From Triangularia verruculosa (Eukaryota > Ascomycota > Sordariomycetes > Sordariales > Podosporaceae): a stretch of DNA of 64,000 nt. Positions within the stretch are counted from its first letter, which is position 1, and each line of letters opens with the position of its first letter. The notes beneath the pieces were generated by a model, which was given only the letters and a program-made list of their open reading frames with translations, was not told where the DNA came from and did not search any database. Location: positions 1 through 64,000 of the forward strand of contig MU863910.1 of assembly GCA_033296885.1 (NCBI GenBank), in the 5' to 3' direction. The translations under genes and the position numbers were made by a program. This document shows positions 30,654-42,905 of this stretch, piece after piece.

Positions 30654-32014
30654 TTAACTGTCCTTGGGTGTGATCAAGTGGCAGTCCGACCGAATATCTG
30701 AGCCGGTAAGACCCCTGGACAGATAGAGACCGTTGCCACACTCCAGCATGTTGCTTCTTCCGAGAGCAGACATGATGACTTCGTTATTGGTCGGGTTGAT
30801 GCACACCTTGACTCTCTCATGAGTGCCAGCAGCCACCGCAGCTTCGACAACACTCTTCGTCCGCACCACCACCTGCGCTGAGGGGCCAGTGGCGCTCTTG
30901 CTCATGTACGCCGCCAAGACTTCCACATTACCCGTGGGGTTCTTCAGCTCCAGGTATCCGTTGCTGTCGATGGTCCAGATGGCAGTGTACGATGTCGCGC
31001 TCGGGCTACCACCGGCAAAGCTCTGCCAGGCTACGATGTTGTTGTTGACAACGTTCATCCACCGGGTGCTCCCGTCATGGAACGGCGAAACAGAGGCGCG
31101 GAAGACGGAGCCAGTTGGCTTGCACGTGAGGGGAACGACGATGGTAGGCGTCTCGGTTGTACGCACAGTTGTGGCCTCGGAAGCAGTGACGGTGTCGGTA
31201 ACAGTTGCCGATTCCGTAACCGAGACGATGTCAGTCACAGTAGCCGAAGTAGTTTCCGTCACGGTGACCACGTCGGTTTGCGTGCTGGAAAGGGTGGCCA
31301 CCGTTGTGGTGATGGCATCACCCGCCGTCACGGTGATTGTCTCCGTCACAGCAGATGCTGTGACGGTGAGCGACTCGACACCGACACAGCTGCAGGCTTT
31401 GAGATACTTGTCCCAATCCGCGCACACAGCCGTGGCATACTCGGGCAGCTCAGGCGCAACATCTCGAGCCGTCATCTGTGCCCGATAAACGAACGAGGTT
31501 GTGGTGACGGGGGTGGCAGATTCGACCACGATGGTAGTGACCGGGACAGTCATGGTCTCGAGGATCACGTCTGTCTGTGTAGCGGCCGTGGTAGTCGTGG
31601 TCTGGGTGAACAGGACTGTTTCGGTTGCCGCGGTTTCGGTCAAAGTCTCTGTGAAGAGGGCGGTTTCCACGGCACTTTCCACGACCGTCAACGTCTCGGT
31701 CAAAGTACTGTACCGTTGCCTGTATCAGTACCCTCACAACTTGAACACACCGACACGGTAAATCACAGAAACCTACACGGCAGACGGCGTCACTGTGACG
31801 ATCCAGATTGCCGAACAGTCAGCGAGTCCGTCATCGCCTGCAAGAACGACAGCTGAAGCGACGAGGTGAGTTAGCTTGACTGTCCGTGTTGCTCCCACGC
31901 CTCTACCACAAAAATCACCTTACCCTTCAAGCATTTATTTGTGCGACAGCAAGCAGCCGAAGCAACCTGCAACAACGCAGCTCCTGACAGGGCAACCGTG
32001 CCCAAGTTCTTCAT
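30654..32014 (-). CDS. Secreted Thr/Val-rich repeat protein with conserved C-terminal domain
   Basis: Three exons join in phase: 31924-32014, 31777-31852 and 30654-31707, giving 406 aa. Exon 1 supplies a signal peptide (NLGTVALSGAALLQVASA) and CCRTNKC. The central about 150 residues are low complexity, built of TETVTVT/TVTET-type units with alternating Val and Thr. This suggests an O-mannosylated extended stalk, as in cell-wall proteins. The final about 150 residues form a folded domain (VFRASVSPFHDGSTRWMNVV...LYLSRGLTGSDIRSDC) shared by fungal secreted proteins; I cannot name it with confidence. A cell-wall or adhesion role is inferred from composition. Confidence 0.78.
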
Positions 32015-32532
32015 GGTCGAAAAGAGTGACGAAGTAGGGGAGTGACGATGCGAACTTGAGTTGGAAGTTGGAAGCGGATGGAGATCGAGCTTTGTTTGGG
32101 TCGAGGGCCTGGGCCCCTTTTACTTCCACAGACATCTCGCTTTGGCTTGGGTACGTTGCTGTGTTTGCGGCGGAAGGATGAGTACCTACTGTTGTAGGCA
32201 ACCTAGTTAGCTTCTTCAATAGTGCGGTTTTGATGATCCAGACTCTCGGGACCGTTGAAATAGGTAAGGTATCTATTGAGGCGCTTGAGATTGCTCCTCC
32301 ACAGCACCAGAAACATTGACCAACCACAGATGAGAACAAGATTTAGCTATGATATGTGATTGGCCAGCCTTTCAGCACCCAAGGAAAAATATCCCGATTG
32401 GGTAAATATCTCATGCTTTCAGCTCTCTTTCAGCTCCCCACCTGAATGCTTGTTGACAGGTTGGGTCGAACCCTGTCCAAGGCCCAAATGGGCGAAGAAC
32501 AAATTTGGAGGATAAAAGACATCCGAGAACGA
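32015..32532. other. Intergenic, no gene seen
   Basis: Promoter of the Thr/Val-rich protein gene. No coding exon is supported. Confidence 0.5.
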
Positions 32533-34851
32533 TCAGTTGCCCAACAGCGAACCTGGCCCTCCGGGAAGCGTCAGATCGATCACATCTCTGCCCGGATTTA
32601 ACCTGCTGCTCCCCAAAAACGTGGCTTCCAACAAATGAAATCCGCCAGACAAGTTCCTAGGCAACTCAAACATCACTCGGCCTCCATCCTTTTCAGTCAG
32701 CAGATACTCCAATCCAACATCCCTCCCAGTCAGTTTCACCACACCTTCAACCACCTCGCCCGGTCCCGGCGTCACCCAAACTGTGATGAACGTCCCGTCA
32801 TCCCACTCCGAACTCCCATTTCCCGCTGCAAACATCGCCCTCACCAGCGTCGGCCCTGTAGGCGGCTCCTGCCATCCATGTTTCGTCATTGCCCACTCCG
32901 GCTTGTGCTGATAACATGGCACGCAACCCGGCCAATATGATCCATCTTTCGGCACCCCTCCACTGACGGGATTCCGGTACCCGAACCACATCCTCTGAAT
33001 CTCTGGCCACGACACATACCGTTCTCTTCCTCCCATAAACCCGACCTCTCTCTCCCCCTCCATCTCGTTCAACCACAGATCCGGCGGGAACTGCCTCACC
33101 AAATCCCTGGGAGGAGGTTGATCCGGCGCGTTCTTGTCTCTCACCTCCACACCACCCCATCCTTCCTTCCAGTTGTTCATCGACCAGTAAAACTCATCAA
33201 TCGTCACGCTCCAGAGCTTCCAGCTCCCGTTCTCGTCAAGCACCATCTGGTCGTGATACATGCCTCCCCTGATCGTTCCGGAAGAAGTCTTGTCGGTTGC
33301 GGGTTGGAGCAGCCGCGCTCTCAGGCTCGCTGACCGTCCATCCTGGGACACGTGAATTACCGGCTGCGGCCTCCAGTGGAAAGATATGCCTGATCGGGTC
33401 AGACGTGCCGACGTCCCGTATGCCTGCGTGCACGCTTCCAGGACGCGTTGGCGGGTGTGATAGAATCCTGCAAAGGGGGATTCCTTGTTGGCAAGAGGGT
33501 GGTGAATGGCGGCCATGAGAGAGCACGCCGCGCCGTCTATGAAGTCAATGTAGAAGCCATAGGCGTTGGATATGGACTCTGCGCCTTCGTAGCCATATGA
33601 CCTAGAAAGGCGGCGGGATAGTTCAGACAGTGATTCCTTGGGAGCAGTGTCAGGCTTCTTTCTGCGTTTCGCCGTGTAATCCAGGAAGACTGGTTCGACT
33701 GTGCTCTTCGCCATCACTCCCCCATAACCCCAGCCATCAGAATAGTTCGCCACCACCAAAGGCGCAATCGTGACGTTATGAATCTGCCAGATCCCATTCC
33801 GTTTGACAAACGAGTTTTGGAAAAAGCTGAACCTCCACAACGCCGTCCCCTTCTCCTGGTCCCCAATCAGCCCAATCTCAACCCCTCTCGCATCCGCCAT
33901 CTTCTCAGCATTCGGCACGTCAGGATCAACCTCATCCCGGATCTTGACCACCGTATCAAAGATAAGATGCTCATTCAACACGCCCTGCTTCAAGCCTTCC
34001 GGGCCCATCCACCTCTCCAACCCCTCCCTTATCCCATTCGGCCCTTCAAACACGCCCACATTATCAATCCTCACCACCCCCCAATCGTGACTCCCAAACA
34101 ACTCCCCTACCTCCCCCCACAGCCTCCGATCAACATAATACCCCCAAGCATGCTGCAAGTTCCTCACCTCATCCTCATCATTCAGATCCTCAATCCTTCT
34201 CTCCAGGTTACTCCCCTCGACGACATCCCCTCCTCCCACCTCCCCCTTCGGAATCGGCACCCCAGCCTCCTCGGCAGTATAGTGAAACTCGGGCACCAAT
34301 CCAAAATCCCTCCCCCCGACGTTCCTCCAACCCCCCTCGTACGCCCCCTCATAAAGCTCATAGTACCTCATCACCCTCATCCTCCACCTTCCCCCCTCCT
34401 CCACCCTCGCATACTCATTCTCCCATACCCCCCCCCTCATCCTCGTGAGCCCCTTCCCGTCCCCCTGGAACCTCCACCCGTTCCACCTCCCCTTCGCCGT
34501 CCTCCCGTCCGCGCCCAGGTTCACCAGCGGCGTGGCCAGCACCAGCGTGTCAAGCGATCCAGGCCCCCGGCCGTTCATATCCCCCGCGTCTTCTTCCAGC
34601 CACCGCCTGATCGCCTCCGGCCCTTGCACCGAGGTGTTGCCCCACAGCAAGACGCCGTCAGGACTGAACAGGTCGGCCATTTCGGCGTAGCGCCCGAACT
34701 GGGCCAGCTGCGCAAATGTCGCCGTGGCGTCCTTGATTTCGCGGAGCGACTCGACGCGCGAGACATCGTCGGCGAGTTCGTCGAGGGTTGCCGCCGCATG
34801 CACACCAGCGCCGCCAACAAAAGTCCAAAGCAAAAGTCGTGATAGCCTCAT
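32533..34851 (-). CDS. Secreted protein with three SnoaL-like domains
   Basis: A 772-aa single exon with signal peptide (LLLWTFVGGAGVHAA). Three consecutive SnoaL/NTF2-like cone domains are visible. They run about 30-175 (DLFSPDGVLLWGN...GPEAIRRWL), about 218-365 (LQHAWGYYVDRRLWGEVGELFG...GPNGIREGL) and about 415-570 (AYGFYIDFIDGAACSLM...HTRQRVLEACTQAYG). Each repeats the pattern helix-YxxYxD, a hydrophobic strand, and a final W-x-(I/L) strand (GIWQIHNVTI, GSWKLWSVTI). A C-terminal about 190 residues form a separate region with CVPC. SnoaL-like domains bind or isomerise small hydrophobic molecules. Triple secreted copies are unusual; no substrate can be given. Confidence 0.8.
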   Translation of the reverse strand: MRLSRLLLWTFVGGAGVHAAATLDELADDVSRVESLREIKDATATFAQLAQFGRYAEMADLFSPDGVLLWGNTSVQGPEAIRRWLEEDAGDMNGRGPGSLDTLVLATPLVNLGADGRTAKGRWNGWRFQGDGKGLTRMRGGVWENEYARVEEGGRWRMRVMRYYELYEGAYEGGWRNVGGRDFGLVPEFHYTAEEAGVPIPKGEVGGGDVVEGSNLERRIEDLNDEDEVRNLQHAWGYYVDRRLWGEVGELFGSHDWGVVRIDNVGVFEGPNGIREGLERWMGPEGLKQGVLNEHLIFDTVVKIRDEVDPDVPNAEKMADARGVEIGLIGDQEKGTALWRFSFFQNSFVKRNGIWQIHNVTIAPLVVANYSDGWGYGGVMAKSTVEPVFLDYTAKRRKKPDTAPKESLSELSRRLSRSYGYEGAESISNAYGFYIDFIDGAACSLMAAIHHPLANKESPFAGFYHTRQRVLEACTQAYGTSARLTRSGISFHWRPQPVIHVSQDGRSASLRARLLQPATDKTSSGTIRGGMYHDQMVLDENGSWKLWSVTIDEFYWSMNNWKEGWGGVEVRDKNAPDQPPPRDLVRQFPPDLWLNEMEGEREVGFMGGRERYVSWPEIQRMWFGYRNPVSGGVPKDGSYWPGCVPCYQHKPEWAMTKHGWQEPPTGPTLVRAMFAAGNGSSEWDDGTFITVWVTPGPGEVVEGVVKLTGRDVGLEYLLTEKDGGRVMFELPRNLSGGFHLLEATFLGSSRLNPGRDVIDLTLPGGPGSLLGN

Positions 34852-35339
34852 GGTGGGTGAAAAGAAACGTCCGTGCTGGAACTTGTTAGCTAGTTACCTA
34901 GGTATGGGCAGAATGGCCCGAATGTGCCTCTGGCCATAGCCTCCTTTTCTTTTTTTAAAAAAGAGACAATTCTAAGCTGGAAGATCACCAACGCCCAAAT
35001 CATCTGCCGATGGGAACCCCGCTGCATGGTGGTCTTTATCCCAGGACCGTCTTAAAGTATATATTATACGTGCATGTATTTCTCGGATTGTGCCTATTGG
35101 CTAAATAACAAGTATTACTCTGACTCCGGCGATCTTGTACTTTTCCCGTCCACCAACAGCATCGAACCCGTCGTCTTGCGCCTCTCTAGATAGAGTCAAA
35201 GCGCACAAGCCCCCTGTTGAAGTATAGAGCTCAACAATAGCAACGATATCTTCTAATACAGCGATGTCAATCCTCCCCAGATGATGTACAGTACACACCC
35301 TCCCGACCCGGTTCCGTCTATTCTCCGCATCAGTAACCC
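34852..35339. other. Intergenic, no gene seen
   Basis: Contains TTACCTAGGTA at 34895-34905, an A/T-rich run near 34950-34970 and otherwise nothing recognisable. Confidence 0.5.
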
Positions 35340-38300
35340 TCATACATATGTGACACATGGCCCAAAGAAATCCACAATCTTCCTGTTGGGGTCCATCTCC
35401 TTCAACCAGTCTGGCAAATTGTCTGGCCAGGGTGTTTTCTCCTCCTTCAATGGCTTTGCGGGTGTAGCCAACGCGGTCTCTGCTGACGAGGTCTTCGTTC
35501 TCCTCGGTGATTCTTGATCCACAAACATAGGTGAACTGCCAGGATATGAAATGTCTCTCTCGTCAGGTGACAGGCCCTTGTCGCCTGTTCTCTTGTCAAA
35601 CTTGCCGGCAATACCTTCAAAAAATACAACATCGGCGGCACCAGGCCTAAAGGCCTTCTTCTCCGTGAAGGGCCCGTGGTTGAGTGGCCAGTATGTGATA
35701 GGGGGCTTCCGGGCGACCGAAGTGTTTGCCGTACATAGTTCATCCAAACTGGGCAGATCCTCATCACCATCATCATCATCATCATCATCCGTCAACGCAT
35801 GGCTCGGCGGTTGTGCTGGTGGGCAAAGTGGTTTTGCTGCTCCGGCCATTCGAGAGCTTGTAGTGTTCTGTTTCGTCTTGGGTGTGGCAGTAGTGTCAAG
35901 TTCGTCGTCTGAGAACGATGAGAGATCGATGCACTCTAGATCCTCTTCTGTAAATCCATACGCGTTCCAATCCACTGGTGGAGCGACTTTTGATCGTGGC
36001 GCTGGTCCCAACTTGGGTTTCTTTGTGTTGACTGGAGCTTGAGAAGCGCTCTTAGAACTAACCCAAGCCTCTCCGGCTGTGCGCTTGAACCTTGGTTTTG
36101 GCGGTGCCCGTTTCCGCGGCTTATCGAGTCCCTCTTTGCAGCACCTATGGGTGCATAGTTTGCCTGTCTTCGTGAGGGTCCCTCCGGCACAGTTATGGTT
36201 GCACTGCCACTTTCCGTTCGGAAGCTGAACAGGGTCGCGCGTGTCAGGCTCATGCTGACTTGTTTGTGATGACTCTTCCTCTTGGGCCATCTCGACCAAC
36301 TCTTCGATTCCTGGATACTCCGCTCGACCCCCATCGCCTCCCTTCTTCATCGGAGGGGGCCCCTGCATGGATGGCATAGGGACCGGGGGAGGCGGGTTGA
36401 CCGCTGACCGGGCAAATGCCTGCTCGGCGGCAAGAATGAAGTCGGAGTCGTCGATGCCGCCATCGTCCAGTTCATCCATCTGACCAACATTGCTGCTGCG
36501 GTGAATTGATTTGTCTGCCGCCGACTGAGTCCAGCTCGGCGGCGCAGTTGCTAATGCCGCACGCTTGGGAAATGCCGAGGCAGGAATGTTGTGTTTCAGC
36601 GTCTTGGAGACCATCGTCCCAACAATCTCCTCACAAGTGAAGTGACACACAATGTCGTCATTGGCGTTTTGGAGGCCGACCGAGAATTTGAGTTCGTATC
36701 CGGATTCCTTGTGGACCTCCAACTTCCGCATGCTCTCTCGCCAAAAGAATGAAAGCGCACCGCTGGTAGTTTCAGCCAGGAAGTTGATGTTGGGTGTCTT
36801 TTTTTTCCAATACGGCGGACCCAGTCGATTCAAGTACCGTAGGTTGGCCCTAATCTCCACCTCAACGGTGGCGTCTGTTGACCTTGGTTGAGTTTTGTGT
36901 CCCGCCAGTACCAGATCGAAGCTCAATCGGGGAAACTTGTCAAGAGAGCTTTTGATGGTCATTCCGAAGGGGGTTTGCCGGGCCATCAACCTCTCAATCT
37001 CGACGCTGTCCATGTCGGCAAGCTCCAGCACGGTCCGGATGCCCTTGCTGGCAAGCTTCCGCATCCCCACGGGCCCAATGCTAGGCACCTGGGTTAACTG
37101 CGTGACTCGGCCCTCCCATGATTCTGCAGCAAGTGATCTGGCAAGCTCGAGGGCATTCTTCATCCCGACGGCATCATGGTCATTTCCTTTGCAGTCCACG
37201 ACGGCATGGACAAGACGGTTGAGCCGCTCAAACACGATTCTGCGCTCCAGCATTAGTTGACGTCGAGCCTTTGCTGCATCGGCAGAATCAGGGTATTGGA
37301 CGCTTCCTAGATGGGCCTGCACCATCAGCGAGATCTTGTGTGATGTTTGCGTGACCGCTTCCTTGATAGGATACACAATGAGCGGGGATTGGTTCATTTC
37401 ACGGAACAGAGACCTCTCGGCAGGCTTGAAACGGAACTCTTTGAACTCGCTTGCCTGGGAAAGGATGGTAATCAGAGCCTCCATCTTGGCAGCCTTGGGA
37501 ATCTGCAGTAGCATCTTCATGGTTCGAAATTCAACCATGTACTTGGACATGGCACGGCCGTAGTAGGTCGACTTGAATGTTTCGTTGTCGGTGACGCACT
37601 GCGCTTCTTGTAGCTGCCTGATGTCGCGTTCACATATCTCTTCTAGCTTGGCGTCTATTTGGCTAGGATTGCAGTTGTGGCCGGTGAGGTGGTAGTAGTT
37701 TGGGTTCCGCCGAAGCCGCACGCTCAAAAAGGTACCACCGAGCCACTTCTTTGCCGAGCCAAGATCGTGAATGGTGCCCAGGCCAACCTCGGAGTTGAGG
37801 TGTTCAATCAGGTTGAGATGAAGCGTGCTTTCAAGGATCTCTTGTCCAGACACCATCTTCTCGTACCGTGCCTTGTTGCCGGCCTTGGTCAAGATGATAG
37901 CCGTGGCGCTGTCGTCGAATTGGGGACGTCCAGCCCGGCCCAGCATCTGCATGACCTCGAGATCCGAGTACTCCTGAAGTTTGTCATCGGTGTAGCCCAT
38001 TGTCCCTTTCAACACGACCGTGTGACATGGAAGGTTGATGCCGACGGCCAATGTCGAAGTGCAGCATATGACGCCTAGTTCTCCCTTCAGGAACGATTGC
38101 TCAACGGCGCCTCGATCTTGGGAATCGAGGCCAGCATGATGGAATGCGACCCCAAACTTGACAATCTCCTGCAATTCTCTGCTGATGACGGGTATTCGGC
38201 CTTTCGGAACAGGCCACATCTTCTCATTTGGCTTGGAAGCAGCATATTCGACAAGTAAGCTAGCTGTCGACTCGCAGGATTTGCGTGTAAAACAGAAAAC

Positions 38301-39958
38301 GAGAATGGGCTTTTGTTGTGAGTGCCTCGCAATCAAGCCAGGGAGTTTGGAGTCGAGCAACTTGTCAAGAATAAATTCGTTGCCATTGCACTCGTACCCG
38401 TAGACAAACTTCTGCAGCTTGACAGGCCTGAACTCCTCCCCGAAGGTTTCTCGGAGGGCAGGAAGGTGCTGGCTCGTGTGGTTTCGGCCCAGCCACTGGG
38501 CGATATCATCTGAATTTGGGACGGTGGCGCTGAGGGCAATAAACCGAACATTGGTCCCGATAGTCTTCATGCGGGAGACCACTGCTTCCAAGGTGGCGCC
38601 GCGCACGTCCTTGAGAATATGGACCTCATCGATCAGGAACAGCTCAACGAGCTGTAGAAGTCTTCGATGATCCTGCCACTTCCGAGTGATGGAATCCCAC
38701 TTCTCTGGGGTAGTAACAATGATAGAGGCATCGCCAACACGCCGCATCTCGGCCTGAGAAGTGTCGCCGGTGAGTTCAGCACACTTGAGGTTCATGTGAG
38801 CCAACTTTTTCTCCCAATCACGGGCCTTCTCGGCACACAAAGCTTTTGTTGGCGCTTGGTAAACAATCTTGAAGTTTTCGTGGCCGCGATCAAGAGCAAG
38901 CTTGCAAATGGCCAGCTCGAGGATAGCAGTCTTGCCACTGCCGGTGGGCGCTGAAACCACGACATTGTCGTTTGTTTTGTACACTGCCTCGAAACACTTG
39001 GACTGGACGGCGTTGAGGAATTCAAAGGGGAACAGGGCACGGAACTTGTCCGGCAATGCCCGCCGCAAATTGACAAGGTGGATGCCATGAATAACGGGCG
39101 CGCTGGCTTGCGGTTGCGATGATACCTCTTCCCGCGTCGTGCTTGGAGTGGGGAGGCAATTGGAGACTGCAGGGTCTGGATGTATAGCCGTTGTGCTAGG
39201 AAACGTCGCGCGGTGCGGCTGTGTGTGCGGTGTCAGTTCGGCGGAGGGGCTAGAGTTTGTCGGTGTAAGTGTACTGCTCGCCAGAGACCAGCTGCTTGGT
39301 GAGGGGTCAGAAGCTGAGGGGGCTATTCATGATTAGAGCCAAATCCCATAGAAGTCGCTGCAGTAGCCTACTTACCAGGAAATGAGGGTGGCACTTGTCG
39401 TTGCGATAGGTGGTGGCGAGGCTGCGAAATGTCTTGTACTGGGCGGTAGCGCGGTTGGGCAGCAAGGCTTGCGGTCGGCTGAGCAACTTGAAAGTCTGCA
39501 GATGAAAAGGAGCCGAGGGATGTGGTATTCTGGTAGGAAGAAATATGTCTCTCTGTCATGTGTGGTGCTGTATGCCTCGACAAACCAGTCAAGATTTGCT
39601 GGTATTCAGGGTCCTCTTCAATGGCGTCGTGAACCGGGTATGCGTCCTCTAAATTTGAGTAGCTGGGTTAGCAGGGGTTGATCACAGGTGAGGTCAAGAA
39701 AAGTGTGGGAGCGGCGGGGGACAGCCGACCGTAGACATCTCCGAGCTGGTCATCAAACTGTGCGGGCTGGTTCGAGTAGTGAAACTGATCAGGGGTCCGC
39801 GGATCCATCTCCGAGGTGCTGCGGTGGTTGTGTGTGCGACGTGTGCCTCGGGAGCCGTCTCGGGAAGGGTCCCGGGAACGTACACTATCGTCGGCTTGCG
39901 GCACAACACGATTGCGTCTCGCGACATGGGGACGACTGGACCTCCAGGGCCGTGACAT
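35340..39958 (-). CDS. mer3: MER3/HFM1 ATP-dependent DNA helicase (meiotic crossover)
   Basis: Proposed exons are 39730-39958, 39376-39648 and 35340-39322, giving 1494 aa. The first donor is the least certain. The Ser/Pro-rich N-terminus leads to a Ski2-like SF2 helicase core. Motifs are Q-type FPFEFLNAVQSKCF, Walker A SAPTGSGKT, DEVH (FLIDEVHILKD), SAT (ALSATVPN), and motif VI QMLGRAGRPQFDD. It is followed by the winged-helix and Sec63 regions. The C-terminus has the Cys/His cluster typical of MER3/HFM1 (CNHNC...CTHRCC) and an acidic Asp run. MER3/HFM1 unwinds Holliday-junction precursors and promotes ZMM-dependent interfering crossovers. No disruptive change was seen. Confidence 0.92.
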
Positions 39959-40391
39959 GGTGCTTCAGATGCGTCAGGTATAGATAGAGTATTGCAGAAG
40001 CGGTGGAAGGCGTGACATGGCCGGACTGCAACACGTGTCGAGGGGCGTTTGCAGGCGGGCGGGAGGCTGCAGACTGCGAATGCCCAAGTATGGACCCTAC
40101 CTATCTTATGATCGGTAGCAAACGGTCAATGGATGCAGATGCCCGATGCCTGCCCCGGCCACCTCATCACGAGCGTTCCTTCCCTCGCCCAAGCGTGGAG
40201 AACAGGCGGGAAAGTTCCAGTGACTCCACCATCTCACGTCTGCCTGGAAAGTGAAGTCACGCAATGGAGAAGAATAAGGTGCAGATGGGATCCAATCTAT
40301 TCGCTTTGTTTCTCAGCCATATCCACATCCAAGTGCTGTCCAATTTTCCAACAGCTCCAAACATGCCTGCCAGAGATTCTTCCTCCGGTGC
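39959..40391. other. Intergenic, no gene seen
   Basis: Promoter side of the mer3 gene and 3' flank of the transporter. No coding exon is supported. Confidence 0.5.
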
Positions 40392-41974
40392 TCAGTCGTT
40401 TGTCCGCTTCCCTCTGGACGAAGGTGTGCGAGGGTGGAAATGCAGCGGCGAGGCGGGCCTGGAGGAGGATAGACCGCCATGAGCAGGATCAAGAGGGTTG
40501 ACACTCAACCTGTCCTGATCAAGATACCGCGGTGTGCCCTCTACCGTTGTCTTCTCGTAACTGGCGATGCTGATGGGCGGTGGTCGAGCGCGCTTCCCTT
40601 CCGGAAGGCTGTACAAGTAGGTGGCTCCGAGCACAAGTGCTGTGCCAAGCAAAAACTGGGTGAAGGTCAGCCACGGACCCTGAAATAATTATCTATCATC
40701 AGCCCCCTGTCTTCACTTACTGAGGTGGTAATATGCAAGTCAAAGAAGAACGCGCTGAAAATGAAGCTGATGACAATGCTGATGCTCGTCGCAAAATTCT
40801 TCGCAATGTTGTCGGCGTACTGGATGCAAATGCTTGACAAAATCCCACCTACCGACTGGAACACAATGGCGGTCCAGACAATTGCATTGTACCCATCAAA
40901 AAAGCCATGCTTGGCAATCTCCCGTCCGTCGTTGAAGATGACCCCTACAAAAAGCGCCGGAAACAGTGAATAGAACGACAGCTGAATGTTCCTCGTCCAC
41001 ACCGAGGCTGGTGTTGTGGAGTCCTTCAGAACTTTCTCAAAATAGACTCCCGTCAACCCGGACACAAGCGCTGCCACCAAGACGGCCGTCACGCCCACCG
41101 AGAAGTTCATTGTGGACGGTCCGGAATCCTGATCCTCCTTGATCCCTTCGTAGGTGGCCGACCGTCGCGTAAGCTCACCAACGAGGCCCGTAACACCTCG
41201 TTTTGTTAGTTCCCTCGCCGCCTCCGCAACGCCCCCAGCAAATTGACCCAGCTCGTGAACTGATCGCGGAAAGAAGTGGTCGCTGAAATCGTGAATGTCG
41301 AGAGAGAGATCCTTGGAATCGGCGGATGGGAGCGACACAACCGAGACCCCCATCGTCAGGACGACGAGGGACAGCCACCGCCTCATCCCCAGCGAGCGGC
41401 CTAGCAGCACAACCATGAAAACCGCCGTGGTGATGATTTTGAGTTGAAACAAGACCTGAAAATGTACCGCATCCAAATTTCCTAGTGCAACATACTGGAG
41501 CGTGTTCTCCAGCGTGTAGAGCACAGCAGGGATGGCCAACTTCCACCCATCTCCCGAAAACACCGAATTGTATACCTGCTCAAGCAAAACCGTCGCGGGG
41601 GTCTGGGGCGCCAGGCTTCGTGACACTTCGTAGATGGCAAAGGTAAGGGATATGGCAAGCTTAATGATCTCATTGAGTAACACGGCGGTCGAGGCGAAAT
41701 ATCGGTGGGCACCTGGAGGTGTCATCACTCGGGAGTAGTGCATGATCTACAGCAGCAGGCGCTCGTCAGCAGATTGTCACTGATAGGTATGGAAACGAAC
41801 ATACTAGTATCAATGCCGAGTTTTGGAATGTTAACTACATCCAGCATCTTGCCGTCAGCCATCGGTATCCGCGAGTCTTGTATGTGACAAAGTGCCTACT
41901 GTGATCAACGAGGCCTTCTTCATTGGCAGGCCCAGCAAGCTTGGCCCACTTTGGGGCGCTGTGGGGAGGGCCAT
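40392..41974 (-). CDS. Nucleotide-sugar (UDP-galactose-type, SLC35A) transporter with a 30-nt micro-exon
   Basis: Four exons, all joining in phase 0: 41900-41974, 41805-41834 (30 nt), 40721-41746 and 40392-40679, giving 472 aa. The micro-exon encodes LTFQNSALIL and, spliced to IMHYSRVM, rebuilds the conserved first helix of the family. Further markers are RYFASTAVLLNEIIKL, LQYVALGNLDAVHFQVLFQLK, GVYFEKVLK, SVWTRNIQLSFYS, and GGILSSICIQYADNIAKNFATS. About ten membrane helices; residues about 190-240 form a longer cytoplasmic loop. Exon 4 supplies the last helix and a Pro/Ser-rich tail. These Golgi antiporters exchange UDP-sugar for UMP. UDP-galactose is the likeliest substrate from the family. 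Confidence 0.9.
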
Positions 41975-42905
41975 GACGTTTTGATGCTGAAGACGCGGAC
42001 GACGAGTAGGTTCGAGGAGAGGAGAGGAGAGAGCGTGACAGCGTAAAAATGGAATCGTCGACTAGGTATTTGTTTCGACGTCACTGTGGCCCAGAAATGG
42101 AGGGTGTCGACAGGGCCTCGACAAAGGGAGGTTTGGAGGTGTTTCGCCAACCCGACGCGCCAGCGGACAAACAGGAACAATAGACGCCTCGTTCCTCAAC
42201 CATGCGACAAAGAAGGGGGGCATTTGCAGGTGAGGTCGAGAAGCACAGATCCAGCAGGGCCTGGGGGCTTGGATTTATTTCAGAATTTGTATCCTCTGTG
42301 CCGTTTTCAGATTGGCTGCCGGTGTTCCAGGTTGGCCTGCTTTGCTGGACCTCTGCAAGCTCGCGCAGCTGCACAGCTCCAAAAACTGGCCACCCTTGCA
42401 GGTGCAGATCACCAACCGGTTAGTACTTTGGAGAAACCCAGCCCTTGCACCACAGCGGCGGGGAAGGGGGGTACAGGGCTGGTACCGCCAAGTCGATCTC
42501 TGGCACCCAAGGCCTACGGCGCTCCGATCATGATCTCAGCGATCGACTGGTCGGGAAAGACGGGAGCCACAAGAGGTTGAAGCAGAGCAGCAGTTTTATT
42601 CCTACCTACTGGTACCTACAGTAATGACTTGACAAATGGATAGGGCAGATGACCCCATCGTCAACACTCTTGGGGGAAGCGTCACACGGTCCACACCTTC
42701 CCCGCATTTTAGGTGCATTTTGGGTCCCAGTGACACCCACCTTGAGACACTAGAGGACCTGGTCGGCCTGAGGCAGACGGCAACACCAAGGGTTCACATG
42801 CATGTTTACTGTATACCGAGACCATTTGATAAACAATGCCATTCGCATAATGCCAAACAATGACTTCTCACTTTCCGCCCTCTTCGTCACTGCCAACCCT
42901 CCAAC
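41975..42905. other. Intergenic, no gene seen
   Basis: About 0.9 kb containing the transporter promoter and 3' flank of the small mitochondrial-like gene. TACCTACTGGTACCTAC lies at about 42602-42618. No exon is supported. Confidence 0.5.

Noticed and set aside
33778..34842. Proline-rich plus-strand frame opposite the triple SnoaL gene
   Set aside because: Pro/Leu/His composition typical of an antisense frame of GC-rich coding sequence; the minus-strand frame has signal peptide and domains.
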